Positions 1-6,859 of a stretch of 11,357 bases of DNA are shown in pieces. Within the stretch, counting starts at the first letter, position 1; every line of letters begins with the position of its first letter. A program made the translations under genes and the position numbers. A model generated the notes under the pieces. It saw nothing but the letters and a program-made list of their open reading frames with translations, did not search any database and was not told the DNA's origin. The DNA comes from an uncultured Clostridia bacterium (GTDB lineage Bacteria; Bacillota; Clostridia; Christensenellales; CAG-917), in assembly GCA_946056785.1 (NCBI GenBank), contig CAMGKS010000026.1, forward strand, positions 1-11,357, read 5' to 3'.

Positions 1-226
1 TCCGTATGCTTTAAAACCTGAATTTAGTTTGTTTAAACCACTTTTAAAACGATTTTATTAGTTTAAACTTTTTTAATTAAAATTAAAATCAAAGCTTTTA
101 TAAATAATTTGCGTCAGGGCTTCATAAAAAATTTCAGACGTTTCAGGAACAATAAAAATTCAGACTAACTACGCCACGGTTTTTAGCTTGAATGAATATT
201 GAAAGAATTTGAAACAATATAATCAG
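1..226. other. Intergenic region upstream of the ABC exporter pair
   Basis: No credible coding region is visible here. The stretch is very AT-rich. It holds two copies of the 8-bp palindrome GTTTAAAC (31-38 and 61-68), exactly 30 bp apart start to start, with the second followed by six T. Because each copy is its own reverse complement, the two could also pair as an 8-bp stem with a 22-nt loop ahead of the T-run, so this may be a weak terminator of a gene lying left of the window. It also holds a degenerate direct repeat ending in TTCAGAC (124-139 and 152-165). A TATAAT at 218-223 lacks a well-spaced -35 partner. Confidence 0.5.
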
Positions 227-255
227 TTGTAAATAGGTTGTTATTGTGTTAAAAT
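227..255 (+). promoter_or_regulatory. Probable promoter of the ABC exporter operon, near-leaderless
   Basis: A -35 like TTGTAA (227-232) and a -10 TAAAAT (250-255) are separated by exactly 17 bp, and TGT just before the -10 makes it an extended -10. The predicted transcription start, about 7 nt after the -10, falls at roughly 261-263, only a few bases before the ATG at 265. No Shine-Dalgarno sequence precedes that ATG, which agrees with a leaderless or near-leaderless message. A competing TATAAT at 218-223 would give a leader of about 35 nt but has no good -35 element. The same arrangement recurs before the gene at 5846. Confidence 0.5.
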
Positions 256-264
256 CAATTGGAT

Positions 265-2007
265 ATGAAAAAAGTTTATTCGTTGTTTAAGCATTATACC
301 GGCTCTGCCGTTTTGTCACCGCTTTGCAAACTTATCGAGGCATTGCTCGAACTTATTATTCCTCTTATCGTGGCAAAGATTATCGACATAGGAATACCGA
401 GCGGCGATACGAGTTATATCGTAAAAATGATTTTGTTTATGGCAGGTCTGGGCATATTGGGGCTTGGTTTCTCCCTTTTAGGACAATTCTTTTCTGCAAA
501 AGCCGCAACGGGTTATGCGGCTTCGCTCAGGTCGGAGCTCTATAAAAAAACGATAAATATGCCTTTTGCCGAAACGGACAGACAAGGCATACCAACGCTT
601 ATTACAAGACTGACAAGCGATTGCAATCAGGTGCAGACGGGGGTGAATATGGTACTCCGTTTGTTATTGCGTTCGCCGTTTGTGGTGTTTGGTGCGTTTG
701 CCATGGCGGCGATAATCAATCTTGAATTGTCTTTAATTATTCTGGCGGCGATAGCGGTTTTATTTGCCGTTGTGCTTATTATATCCTTGACGTCTCTGCC
801 TAAATACCGCAACAATCAGATTTTGCTTGACGACGTTGCGGCATCTACCCGAGAAAATCTATCGGGCGTAAGAGTAATAAGGGCTTTTGGAGCGGAAAAG
901 CGTTTTGAAAAAGATTTTAAAGAAAAAACGGCGAGATTGTATAAGGGGCAGGTTGCGGTTGCTGCAATATCTTCTCTTTTAAATCCCTTTACGTATTTTA
1001 TAGTTAATCTTGCAATAGTTTTGATTTTATATTTCGGCGGCGTAAAAGTATACGCCGGCAGCATTTCGCAGGGCGAGGTAATTGCTCTGTATCAGTATAT
1101 TTTGCAGATTTTAGTTGAACTAATTAAGCTTGCAAATCTTATTATCCTTATGCCGAAAAGTTTTGCTTGTTTAAAGAGATTGTCTGAAATATTGGAAAAC
1201 GACGCCCGCTATGAAATTATAAACGAAGAAAAAAGCGTGAAAGAAAATGACGGTTTTGCCGATTGTCATATCCTATTCGATAAGGTATCGATGAAATATT
1301 TTAAAAACGGTGAATATGCATTGACCGATTTCAGCCTTAAAATAGAAAAGGGAGAAACGATAGGGATAATAGGCGGAACGGGTAGCGGCAAAAGCACGCT
1401 TGTTTCGCTTATGCCGAGGTTTTACGACGTAACCGACGGAAAACTTATTATCGACGGAAAAGACGTAAGAAGTTATGATATAGAAGAATTGCGCAGTAAA
1501 TTCGGTTTCGTATTGCAAAAAGCCGAATTGTTTGAGGGCACTGTCAGAGAAAATATGACGTACGGGAAGTTCGACGCAAGCGACGAAGAAATTTTGCAGG
1601 CTTTGGAAGATTCACAGTCTAAAGAAATAATCGATAAAAAAGAAGGCGGCCTTGACTATATGGTAGAGCAACGCGGGGCAAATTTCTCAGGCGGACAAAA
1701 ACAAAGACTTGCTATTGCCCGCGCATTGGTGCGTAAACCGGAAATTTTGGTGCTTGACGACAGCTCGTCCGCTCTCGATTATGCCACTGAAGCGAAGTTG
1801 CGTAAGGCAATAAAGAAATTGCCGTATAAGCCGACGGTTTTCGTTGTTTCGCAAAGGATAGGAATGATTCGCCGACTTGATAAAATCGTCGTACTTGACG
1901 AAGGAAAAACAGTGGGTATCGGCACGCATGAAGAACTGCTTAAAAACTGTGATTTGTATAGAAAGATATGCGAATTGCAAGGTTGCGGAGGTGCCGACAA
2001 TGCGTAA
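265..2007 (+). CDS. Heterodimeric ABC exporter subunit with degenerate ATP site (ABC transporter ATP-binding protein/permease)
   Basis: This is a 580-residue half-transporter: a type IV exporter membrane domain (about six hydrophobic helices within residues 15-295) followed by a nucleotide-binding domain (about 335-570), the usual size for the family. Motifs seen are Walker A GGTGSGKST (370-378), a Q-loop in FVLQKAELF, a canonical signature SGGQ (475-478) and Walker B LVLDD ending at 499. The residue after Walker B is Asp499 where the catalytic Glu should be, and the switch His is Gln530 (VVSQR). These are hallmarks of the degenerate-site partner in heterodimers such as BmrC/BmrD, LmrC/LmrD and TM287/TM288. 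It should pair with the overlapping downstream gene and export drugs, lipids or peptides across the cytoplasmic membrane; the substrate cannot be read from sequence. The ATG at 265 is preferred to TTG at 259; an in-frame stop at 250-252 rules out longer starts. No SD is visible. Family call firm, substrate unknown. Confidence 0.95.
   Translation: MKKVYSLFKHYTGSAVLSPLCKLIEALLELIIPLIVAKIIDIGIPSGDTSYIVKMILFMAGLGILGLGFSLLGQFFSAKAATGYAASLRSELYKKTINMPFAETDRQGIPTLITRLTSDCNQVQTGVNMVLRLLLRSPFVVFGAFAMAAIINLELSLIILAAIAVLFAVVLIISLTSLPKYRNNQILLDDVAASTRENLSGVRVIRAFGAEKRFEKDFKEKTARLYKGQVAVAAISSLLNPFTYFIVNLAIVLILYFGGVKVYAGSISQGEVIALYQYILQILVELIKLANLIILMPKSFACLKRLSEILENDARYEIINEEKSVKENDGFADCHILFDKVSMKYFKNGEYALTDFSLKIEKGETIGIIGGTGSGKSTLVSLMPRFYDVTDGKLIIDGKDVRSYDIEELRSKFGFVLQKAELFEGTVRENMTYGKFDASDEEILQALEDSQSKEIIDKKEGGLDYMVEQRGANFSGGQKQRLAIARALVRKPEILVLDDSSSALDYATEAKLRKAIKKLPYKPTVFVVSQRIGMIRRLDKIVVLDEGKTVGIGTHEELLKNCDLYRKICELQGCGGADNA
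1987..1993 (+). promoter_or_regulatory. Ribosome binding site fixing the start of the second exporter subunit
   Basis: GGAGGTG lies inside the last codons of the upstream gene, 6 nt before the ATG at 2000. It decides the start of the second subunit, whose reading frame is open as far back as an ATG at 1877, and it implies translationally coupled synthesis of the two subunits, whose genes overlap by 8 nt. Confidence 0.85.
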
Positions 2008-3745
2008 AATATCATTTAAGAAATTTAAACCTTACGTAAAAGGCGACTTCAGATTTTTTCTTATGCTCTTTTCGTCGATCTGTTCGGCGGCATTGTCTTT
2101 AATTATTCCCGTATTTTTCGGGTATGCCATTGACAGCCTTATCGGTTTTAACGACGTTTCGTTTGACGCATTGATTCAAAATCTTATTTATGCGATTGCT
2201 TTGACTGCCGCTATGTGCTTTGCCGAATGGTTGAAACAAATATTGAGTTCGAAAATTGTCAGCCGCGTCGGGCAAAAACTGCGTGACGAGGCAATATCCA
2301 AGTTGCAGGTTATGCCTTTAAATTATCTCGACACTCATCAAACGGGCGAAACTATGGGAGTAATAGTCGGCGACGTCGAACAGGTTGTAGACGGGCTGCT
2401 TATGGGACTTAATCAGTTGGTGTCGGGCATATTGACGGTAATCGGAGTACTCGTAATTTTGTTTATTGTAAATTGGATTCTTGCTTTGGTAGTATTATGC
2501 CTTACTCCTATATCCTTGCTTTTAGCCAGATTTATTTCTAAGCATACTTACGTATATTTTAAACAGCAGTCGAAAGTAAGAAACAATCAGGCAGGATTAT
2601 TAGACGAAATGATAGGGTGCGTCAAAACAGTTCAGGCATACGGCTATGAGGAGCGGTCGGTAAAAAGATTTGAAAAAATAAACGAAGAATACAAAAAGAC
2701 GTCGTTTAAAGCCGTTTTCTATTCATCGCTGACAAATCCGACGACTCGCTTTATCAACGCTCTTGTGTATGCGGCGGTAGCTTTAACTTGTGCTTTTATA
2801 TGCCTGGGTAAGATAGACGGCGTAACTTTGACCATAGGTATGTTTTCGGCGGTATTGAGTTACGTAAATCAATATACAAAACCTTTCAACGAAATAACGT
2901 CCGTTATAACCGAACTTCAAAATTCGATAGCTTGTCTTGAAAGAATAACGGGACTGATTGACGAAAAGCCGGAAATTCCCGATGCCGAAAACGCAGCTAC
3001 GCTTGATAAAGTACAGGGCAAAATCGACATAAGTCACGTGTATTTTTCATACGTGCCGTCACGCCCGCTTATTGAAGACTTTAATTTGTCTGTCGAATCA
3101 GGCAAACGAATCGCTATTGTCGGTCCGACAGGTTGCGGCAAAACGACGTTGATAAACCTTTTAATGAGATTTTACGACGTTTGTGACGGCAAAATTTCGG
3201 TTGACGGTATCGGAATAAAAGAAATAACGAGAAAATCGTTGCGAGAAAATTTCGGAATGGTTTTGCAAGAAAGTTATATCATGGACGGAACCGTGTTTGA
3301 AAATATAAAACTCGGAAAACCGGACGCCACGCTCGACGAAGTCAGGGAAGTGTGTAAATTGTGCGGCGCCGACGGATTTATCAGCCGATTGGAAAACGGA
3401 TACGATACCGTTTTAAAGGAATCTAACGAACTGTCTTTGGGCGAAAAACAGCTTCTATGCATTGCAAGAGTGATGCTCATTAAGCCGCCTATGCTTATTC
3501 TCGACGAAGCGACGTCGTCTGTCGACGCTTTGACGGAAGCAAAAATAACTAAGGCTTTTGAAAAACTTATGGATGGTAAAACAAGTTTTATCGTAGCTCA
3601 CAGATTGTCTACGATAATGAGCGCCGACACGATATTGGTAATGAAAGACGGCAACGTGATAGAACAAGGCTCACATCGTGAATTGATGGCAAGAGGCGGA
3701 TATTATCGTGAACTGTTTAACAGTCAATATGAAATTGCCGAATAA
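2000..3745 (+). CDS. Heterodimeric ABC exporter subunit with catalytic ATP site (ABC transporter ATP-binding protein/permease)
   Basis: This 581-residue half-transporter has a six-helix membrane domain (about residues 18-300) and a nucleotide-binding domain (about 335-575). Walker A is GPTGCGKTT (375-383, Lys381), the Q-loop is in MVLQESYIM, Walker B is LILDE with catalytic Glu503, and the switch His is His534 (VAHR). The signature is LSLGE (478-482) instead of LSGGQ. So the intact hydrolytic site should be built from this subunit's Walker motifs plus the partner's SGGQ, while the degenerate site takes the partner's Asp499/Gln530 and this altered signature. That complementary split is the textbook arrangement of heterodimeric exporters. 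The start at 2000 overlaps the upstream stop by 8 nt and has a strong SD at 1987-1993; the genes form one operon. No clear terminator follows 3745, only a 12-bp AT-rich palindrome at 3773-3784 without a T-run. Confidence 0.95.
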   Translation: MRKISFKKFKPYVKGDFRFFLMLFSSICSAALSLIIPVFFGYAIDSLIGFNDVSFDALIQNLIYAIALTAAMCFAEWLKQILSSKIVSRVGQKLRDEAISKLQVMPLNYLDTHQTGETMGVIVGDVEQVVDGLLMGLNQLVSGILTVIGVLVILFIVNWILALVVLCLTPISLLLARFISKHTYVYFKQQSKVRNNQAGLLDEMIGCVKTVQAYGYEERSVKRFEKINEEYKKTSFKAVFYSSLTNPTTRFINALVYAAVALTCAFICLGKIDGVTLTIGMFSAVLSYVNQYTKPFNEITSVITELQNSIACLERITGLIDEKPEIPDAENAATLDKVQGKIDISHVYFSYVPSRPLIEDFNLSVESGKRIAIVGPTGCGKTTLINLLMRFYDVCDGKISVDGIGIKEITRKSLRENFGMVLQESYIMDGTVFENIKLGKPDATLDEVREVCKLCGADGFISRLENGYDTVLKESNELSLGEKQLLCIARVMLIKPPMLILDEATSSVDALTEAKITKAFEKLMDGKTSFIVAHRLSTIMSADTILVMKDGNVIEQGSHRELMARGGYYRELFNSQYEIAE

Positions 3746-3819
3746 TCTTTTAAGCAAAACCGCAAAAATTTCAAATTGCAATTTAAGACGTAATTAACGG
3801 ATAAATAATAAGTTAACTA

Positions 3820-3848
3820 TTGAAAAAAAACATTAGTTTTGATATAAT
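3820..3848 (+). promoter_or_regulatory. Strong sigma-A-type promoter of the DUF2804 gene
   Basis: TTGAAA (3820-3825, 4 of 6 consensus bases) and a perfect TATAAT (3843-3848) are separated by the ideal 17 bp. The expected transcription start is near 3855, giving a leader of about 32 nt that contains the SD at 3878-3882. It is the best promoter match in the window, and it makes the DUF2804 gene an independent unit from the ABC pair. Confidence 0.85.
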
Positions 3849-3877
3849 ATCTATATTATGATTTAGCTATGGCTATT

Positions 3878-3882
3878 GGAGG
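3878..3882 (+). promoter_or_regulatory. Ribosome binding site deciding the DUF2804 start
   Basis: GGAGG (extended as GGAGGAA) lies 4 nt before the ATG at 3887. The in-frame ATG at 3869 lies upstream of this site, has no SD of its own and would start only about 14 nt into the transcript, so 3887 is preferred. Confidence 0.8.
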
Positions 3883-3886
3883 AATT

Positions 3887-5005
3887 ATGGCAAAAAAGAC
3901 TTATGTTGGTTGGCAAGAACTCGGATACAAAAGGAATCAGGTTGAGTATACCGAGCCTACGAAATTATTGGCTGATGACGGCAAACTGCTTGTTCAGGGC
4001 GGCTGGGCAAAGCATAACGTTTTTGAATACGACCGCACAAAAGCTCAACCTCAAAAACGCGGTAAAGAATGGGATTTTTATCAACTTTCAGACGGAGATT
4101 TTATGCTTCAGATTTCTGTAGCAAACATATCAATCGGCGGATATGCCTCCGCAACGTTTTTGGAACTTGACAAAAACCACAACCGCAAAGGTAAACTTAT
4201 AACAAGCATGTCGCTTTTTTTAGGCGGAAAAAACAAATACGTGCTTCCTGAAAACGGCGATAAACCTAATTATTTTGAATTTAAGCGTGGCGATTACGTT
4301 TGTATTTTCGATACAAAGGAAACGAGCCGAAGAATTTATTTTAAAGGTCCTTATAAGGGAAAGACGCTTGAATGCGATATAACGATGGATAAGTTTGAAG
4401 ACCATGAAAACATAACAATCGTTACTCCTTTTAAAAAGCACGGCAAATTTATGCCTACCCGTTTCTTTATGACAATGAAACAAAACTGTATGCCGGCTGA
4501 GGGTAGCGTAAAACTGGGCGACGAAGTGTTGCATAATTTCGAAAAGGCCAAAACGATGTGCGTTCTTGACTGGGGAAGAGGCGTCTGGCCTTACAGAAAC
4601 GTCTGGTATTGGGGCAACGGTGCAAAAATGGTTAAAGGCGCAGACGGTAAAGAGCATATGTTTGGTTTTGAAATTACGTGGGGTATAGGTTGCGAGGACA
4701 ATGCAACCGAAACGTGTTTGTTCTGGGACGGCAAAGCACAAAAAATCGGCTCGGTCGACGTTGAAACTTTCCCGAAAGGCAGATATATGGAACCATGGAA
4801 ATTTGTTTCGGAAGACGGACGTTTCAACCTTACTATGACCCCGTATTACGACCATCACTCAGATATGAACGTCCTTAAAATCGTCAGACTTCACAGCCAT
4901 CAGGTGCACGGACTCTGGAACGGAACGGTTACGCTTGACGACGGCACGGTTGTTGAAATTAAGGATATGTACGCCTTCTGCGAATACGTAGAGAATAAGT
5001 GGTAA
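3887..5005 (+). CDS. DUF2804 domain-containing protein
   Basis: This 372-residue protein matches the DUF2804 family as I recall its conserved features. There is a central block DWGRGVWPYRNVWYWGNG (228-245), then GIGCEDNATET (267-277) followed by DGK (281-283), and a C-terminal segment around QVHGLWNGTVTLDDG (339-353) ending in a short aromatic tail. The sequence is rich in aromatic residues and predicted strand, with no signal peptide or membrane helix, so it is probably a cytosolic beta-rich protein. The biochemical role of the family is unknown to me; the dense Trp/Tyr content suggests a small-molecule or lipid-like ligand, but that is inference. It stands alone between its own promoter (3820-3848) and terminator (5144-5178). 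A 212-codon open frame on the opposite strand inside it is a compositional shadow. Confidence 0.88.
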   Translation: MAKKTYVGWQELGYKRNQVEYTEPTKLLADDGKLLVQGGWAKHNVFEYDRTKAQPQKRGKEWDFYQLSDGDFMLQISVANISIGGYASATFLELDKNHNRKGKLITSMSLFLGGKNKYVLPENGDKPNYFEFKRGDYVCIFDTKETSRRIYFKGPYKGKTLECDITMDKFEDHENITIVTPFKKHGKFMPTRFFMTMKQNCMPAEGSVKLGDEVLHNFEKAKTMCVLDWGRGVWPYRNVWYWGNGAKMVKGADGKEHMFGFEITWGIGCEDNATETCLFWDGKAQKIGSVDVETFPKGRYMEPWKFVSEDGRFNLTMTPYYDHHSDMNVLKIVRLHSHQVHGLWNGTVTLDDGTVVEIKDMYAFCEYVENKW

Positions 5006-5143
5006 TCGCTTTAACGGTAAATATTTATTGGCAGGTTGTTTTGTGAGTTTTAATTAATTGCTCGTGCGACTTGGGCAGAATATTATAAAAAGCAAATTGT
5101 TTATCGATTGATTAGATTGACGGTTGCCGTAAAAATTAAAAGT

Positions 5144-5178
5144 AAAAGAACTTTATCGATTGGATAAAGTTCTTTTTT
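5144..5178. terminator. Intrinsic terminator, probably bidirectional
   Basis: A perfect 14-bp stem (5144-5157 with 5163-5176) with a 5-nt loop ends in a run of six T at 5173-5178. On the opposite strand the stem is followed by a T-rich tract, so it can end both the DUF2804 transcript (stop at 5005) and the convergent gene ending at 5266. The stem is AT-rich around a small GC core but its length makes it convincing. Confidence 0.88.
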
Positions 5179-5265
5179 GATGCGTAAAAAAGGTAAATGA
5201 ACTGAAAAGCAAAAAAGCTATTTAATTGATTAACGCGTATTGTTAAATTTTGGTTTGATTTTGCG

Positions 5266-5703
5266 TTATTTTGCCGCCGCTTTTTTGATGCATTTAATGC
5301 TTCTTAAATGATTTAGCACTTCATTTTTCTGTTTATCGTTTTCATAAACAATGACTGTTTCCGTTGCTTTTGAATTGTTTTTAGTTTCAGTCAACCATTT
5401 TTCCATCGCTTTTGCGTTTAGCTTGATATCGGAAGTGGTTTTTACTTCGTCAATATTTTTGCTGATTAAAAACAAATCGATAATGCAATGCATGACGGAA
5501 TGTTTGTGTCCTACTGCATGTAAACTGCAATCTTTTTTTAAATTGTCTGTGATGCGGTCGCAAGTTAAGTTCATTTCTTCTTCGGATAAACTGTCGCAAA
5601 AGCACATTACCGACGCACCTTTTGGAAGTTTTTCCGTTTGCAATTTTTCAAAGGATATAAATCCGTATTTTTGAAAAAGTTTTGTTCCTATCTCGTATTC
5701 CAT
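5266..5703 (-). CDS. Hypothetical protein, Cys/His-rich, cytosolic
   Basis: I do not recognise this 145-residue protein. It has no signal peptide or membrane helix and a mixed, Lys-rich composition with a basic C-terminus (KKAAAK). Cys and His residues cluster in the first half: Cys34, Cys36, Cys48, Cys59, His62, His66, His68, His72 and Cys73. The tight set C59-x2-H62-x3-H66-x-H68-x3-H72-C73 could bind a metal or cofactor, but this is inference. The start is well supported: AAAAGGAG lies 5 nt before the ATG at 5703, with a plausible promoter just upstream. It is divergent from the gene at 5846 across 142 bp and convergent with the DUF2804 gene. An opposite-strand open frame inside it (5351-5674) lacks comparable signals. 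Confidence 0.8.
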   Translation of the reverse strand: MEYEIGTKLFQKYGFISFEKLQTEKLPKGASVMCFCDSLSEEEMNLTCDRITDNLKKDCSLHAVGHKHSVMHCIIDLFLISKNIDEVKTTSDIKLNAKAMEKWLTETKNNSKATETVIVYENDKQKNEVLNHLRSIKCIKKAAAK

Positions 5704-5724
5704 ATAAGCTCCTTTTACTATAAT

Positions 5725-5753
5725 ATTTTAGCAAATTTTTACGATAAAGTAAA
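5725..5753 (-). promoter_or_regulatory. Probable promoter of the 145-residue orphan gene
   Basis: Read on the minus strand, TTTACT (5753-5748) and TAAAAT (5730-5725) are separated by 17 bp. Transcription would start near 5718, giving a leader of about 15 nt that carries the SD. The -35 matches consensus at 4 of 6 positions and the -10 at 5 of 6. Confidence 0.45.
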
Positions 5754-5810
5754 ATTATATAAGGGAGAAATTTGGACACTTATAAATCATTTTTTTAACT
5801 TTTCTTTTGG

Positions 5811-5839
5811 TTGTATATATTCGGTTTTTGTGCTAAACT
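5811..5839 (+). promoter_or_regulatory. Probable leaderless promoter of the 268-residue protein gene
   Basis: TTGTAT (5811-5816) and TAAACT (5834-5839) lie 17 bp apart, with TGC directly before the -10, an extended -10 pattern. Seven bases past the -10 is position 5846, the A of the start codon. No SD sequence stands before that ATG, and an in-frame TAA at 5834-5836, inside the -10 itself, excludes any earlier start. The geometry closely copies that at 227-255. Confidence 0.55.
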
Positions 5840-5845
5840 ATTCCT

Positions 5846-6652
5846 ATGAAAAAAGAGAAGTTTTGTTTTTTAAGTTTTTTAGGTTCAGATGAAGAATATT
5901 TGTGCGACGTAGGAGACAGTAAGGCAAAAGCCGGTTGTATTGTCGCATTACCCGTTGGCAGCGACGGAGCATTGACTAAAGCAAAAGTCAAAAAAATTGT
6001 CAAATTCGACAGAAGTTCATTGGAAGCGAAACCGTTAAAAATCGACAGCGTAATTTCAAAAAAAGATTTCAGTGGCGAATTTTCTAAACTTACCGAAAAA
6101 GCTCAGGACGAATTGGCGGTAACCGTTACCGTATCCGACGTTCAACTTGTTGAAGGAGAGTTTTATGACGAAAACGTTATTATGCTTGTTCCTTACAATA
6201 AGGATAATATTTCCTGCACGGCTACCGTGAAGTTTAGCGGAGCTTATGACAAGGAAATTAAAGTCTTTACGGACAATTATGGACTTGCGGCGGAAAATTT
6301 GATTTTAAAAGACGAATTTATATATTTCACAAACAGCAGCGATATCGTAAAGTTTGATATTAACGAGGAAAAAATAGTAGCAAGGACAAAACTTAATAGC
6401 TTTACGTTTAACACTTATGAATTTGAAAACGGTATATTCATTCACGGAGAGACGACAAATACGTTTTTAGATTTCAATCTCGGCATAAAATGGCAATACG
6501 ACAGCGACGACATTTTTGCCAGTACGGAAAGCGACGACATTTTTCAAATGGGCGAAGGCTTTGTCAGCGTTTTAGATTCGAACAACGTCAAGCATTTTTA
6601 CGACGTTAACGGCGAATATAAACAATCTGACGGATACAAAATTAAACTTTAA
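5846..6652 (+). CDS. Hypothetical protein with a small N-terminal VGD/VPVG-type beta domain
   Basis: This 268-residue protein has no signal peptide or membrane segment and is likely cytosolic. Residues 17-70 (EYLCDVGDSKAKAGCIVALPVG, then a charged stretch and KPLKIDSVI) resemble a short beta-barrel domain found at the start of many uncharacterised Firmicutes proteins, reminiscent of the PriA N-terminal region; this is from memory and moderately sure. Residues 125-268 are strand-rich with repeated F/Y-D-x-N and aromatic-Asp patterns and a duplicated SDDIF (220-224 and 229-233), which suggests a beta-sheet or propeller-like fold. Function is not recognised. The start is secure because the frame is closed just upstream, yet there is no SD, in agreement with a leaderless transcript from 5811-5839. 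No terminator with a T-run follows within the next 250 bases. Confidence 0.85.
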   Translation: MKKEKFCFLSFLGSDEEYLCDVGDSKAKAGCIVALPVGSDGALTKAKVKKIVKFDRSSLEAKPLKIDSVISKKDFSGEFSKLTEKAQDELAVTVTVSDVQLVEGEFYDENVIMLVPYNKDNISCTATVKFSGAYDKEIKVFTDNYGLAAENLILKDEFIYFTNSSDIVKFDINEEKIVARTKLNSFTFNTYEFENGIFIHGETTNTFLDFNLGIKWQYDSDDIFASTESDDIFQMGEGFVSVLDSNNVKHFYDVNGEYKQSDGYKIKL

Positions 6653-6781
6653 AATTCAGATTTTATCGAAAAGTATTGTTAAATCGAAACGTATACTAAT
6701 TGAAAAAGTCTAAATTTTGTTTTTTATTGCGACGGCAAAAAATAATGCGATATTAAAATTTTCGGCAGTTACGGCAGGATA

Positions 6782-6812
6782 TTTGCTTTTGCAATTTTAA
6801 ATTGCTTGCAAA
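6782..6812. repeat. Inverted repeat in the gap before the tautomerase gene
   Basis: GCAATTT (6791-6797) and AAATTGC (6799-6805) form a perfect dyad around one base, flanked by an outer pair TTTGC (6782-6786) and GCAAA (6808-6812). Neither side carries a T-run in the direction needed for an intrinsic terminator, so it could be an operator or an RNA hairpin. The 6653-6912 gap holds no gene that I can support. Confidence 0.5.
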
Positions 6813-6859
6813 AAAACGTTAAAATTTAAACGACTTACTGCGTTTTTTGCGTAATAGTC

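Noticed and set aside
218..223. TATAAT as the main -10 of the exporter operon
   Set aside because: No -35-like hexamer sits 16-18 bp upstream, whereas TAAAAT at 250-255 has TTGTAA at exactly 17 bp. Kept as an alternative only.
1877..1999. Longer start for the second exporter subunit
   Set aside because: The extra 41 codons overlap the conserved C-terminus of the first subunit; GGAGGTG at 1987-1993 points to the ATG at 2000.
3869..3886. Alternative ATG for the DUF2804 protein
   Set aside because: It has no SD and starts upstream of the clear GGAGG; the ATG at 3887 has correct spacing.
4220..4858. 212-codon open frame on the minus strand
   Set aside because: It is fully antisense to the DUF2804 gene, whose conserved motifs are clear; it has no SD and its protein resembles no family.
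5761..5798. Possible leader peptide: AAGGGAG followed by TTG and seven more codons
   Set aside because: The start would be a TTG at 4-nt spacing, the peptide has no regulatory codon bias, and it lies upstream of the better promoter at 5811-5839.
6722..6745. Terminator after the 268-residue gene
   Set aside because: The possible stem around TTGC/GCAA is too short and is followed by A rather than T.
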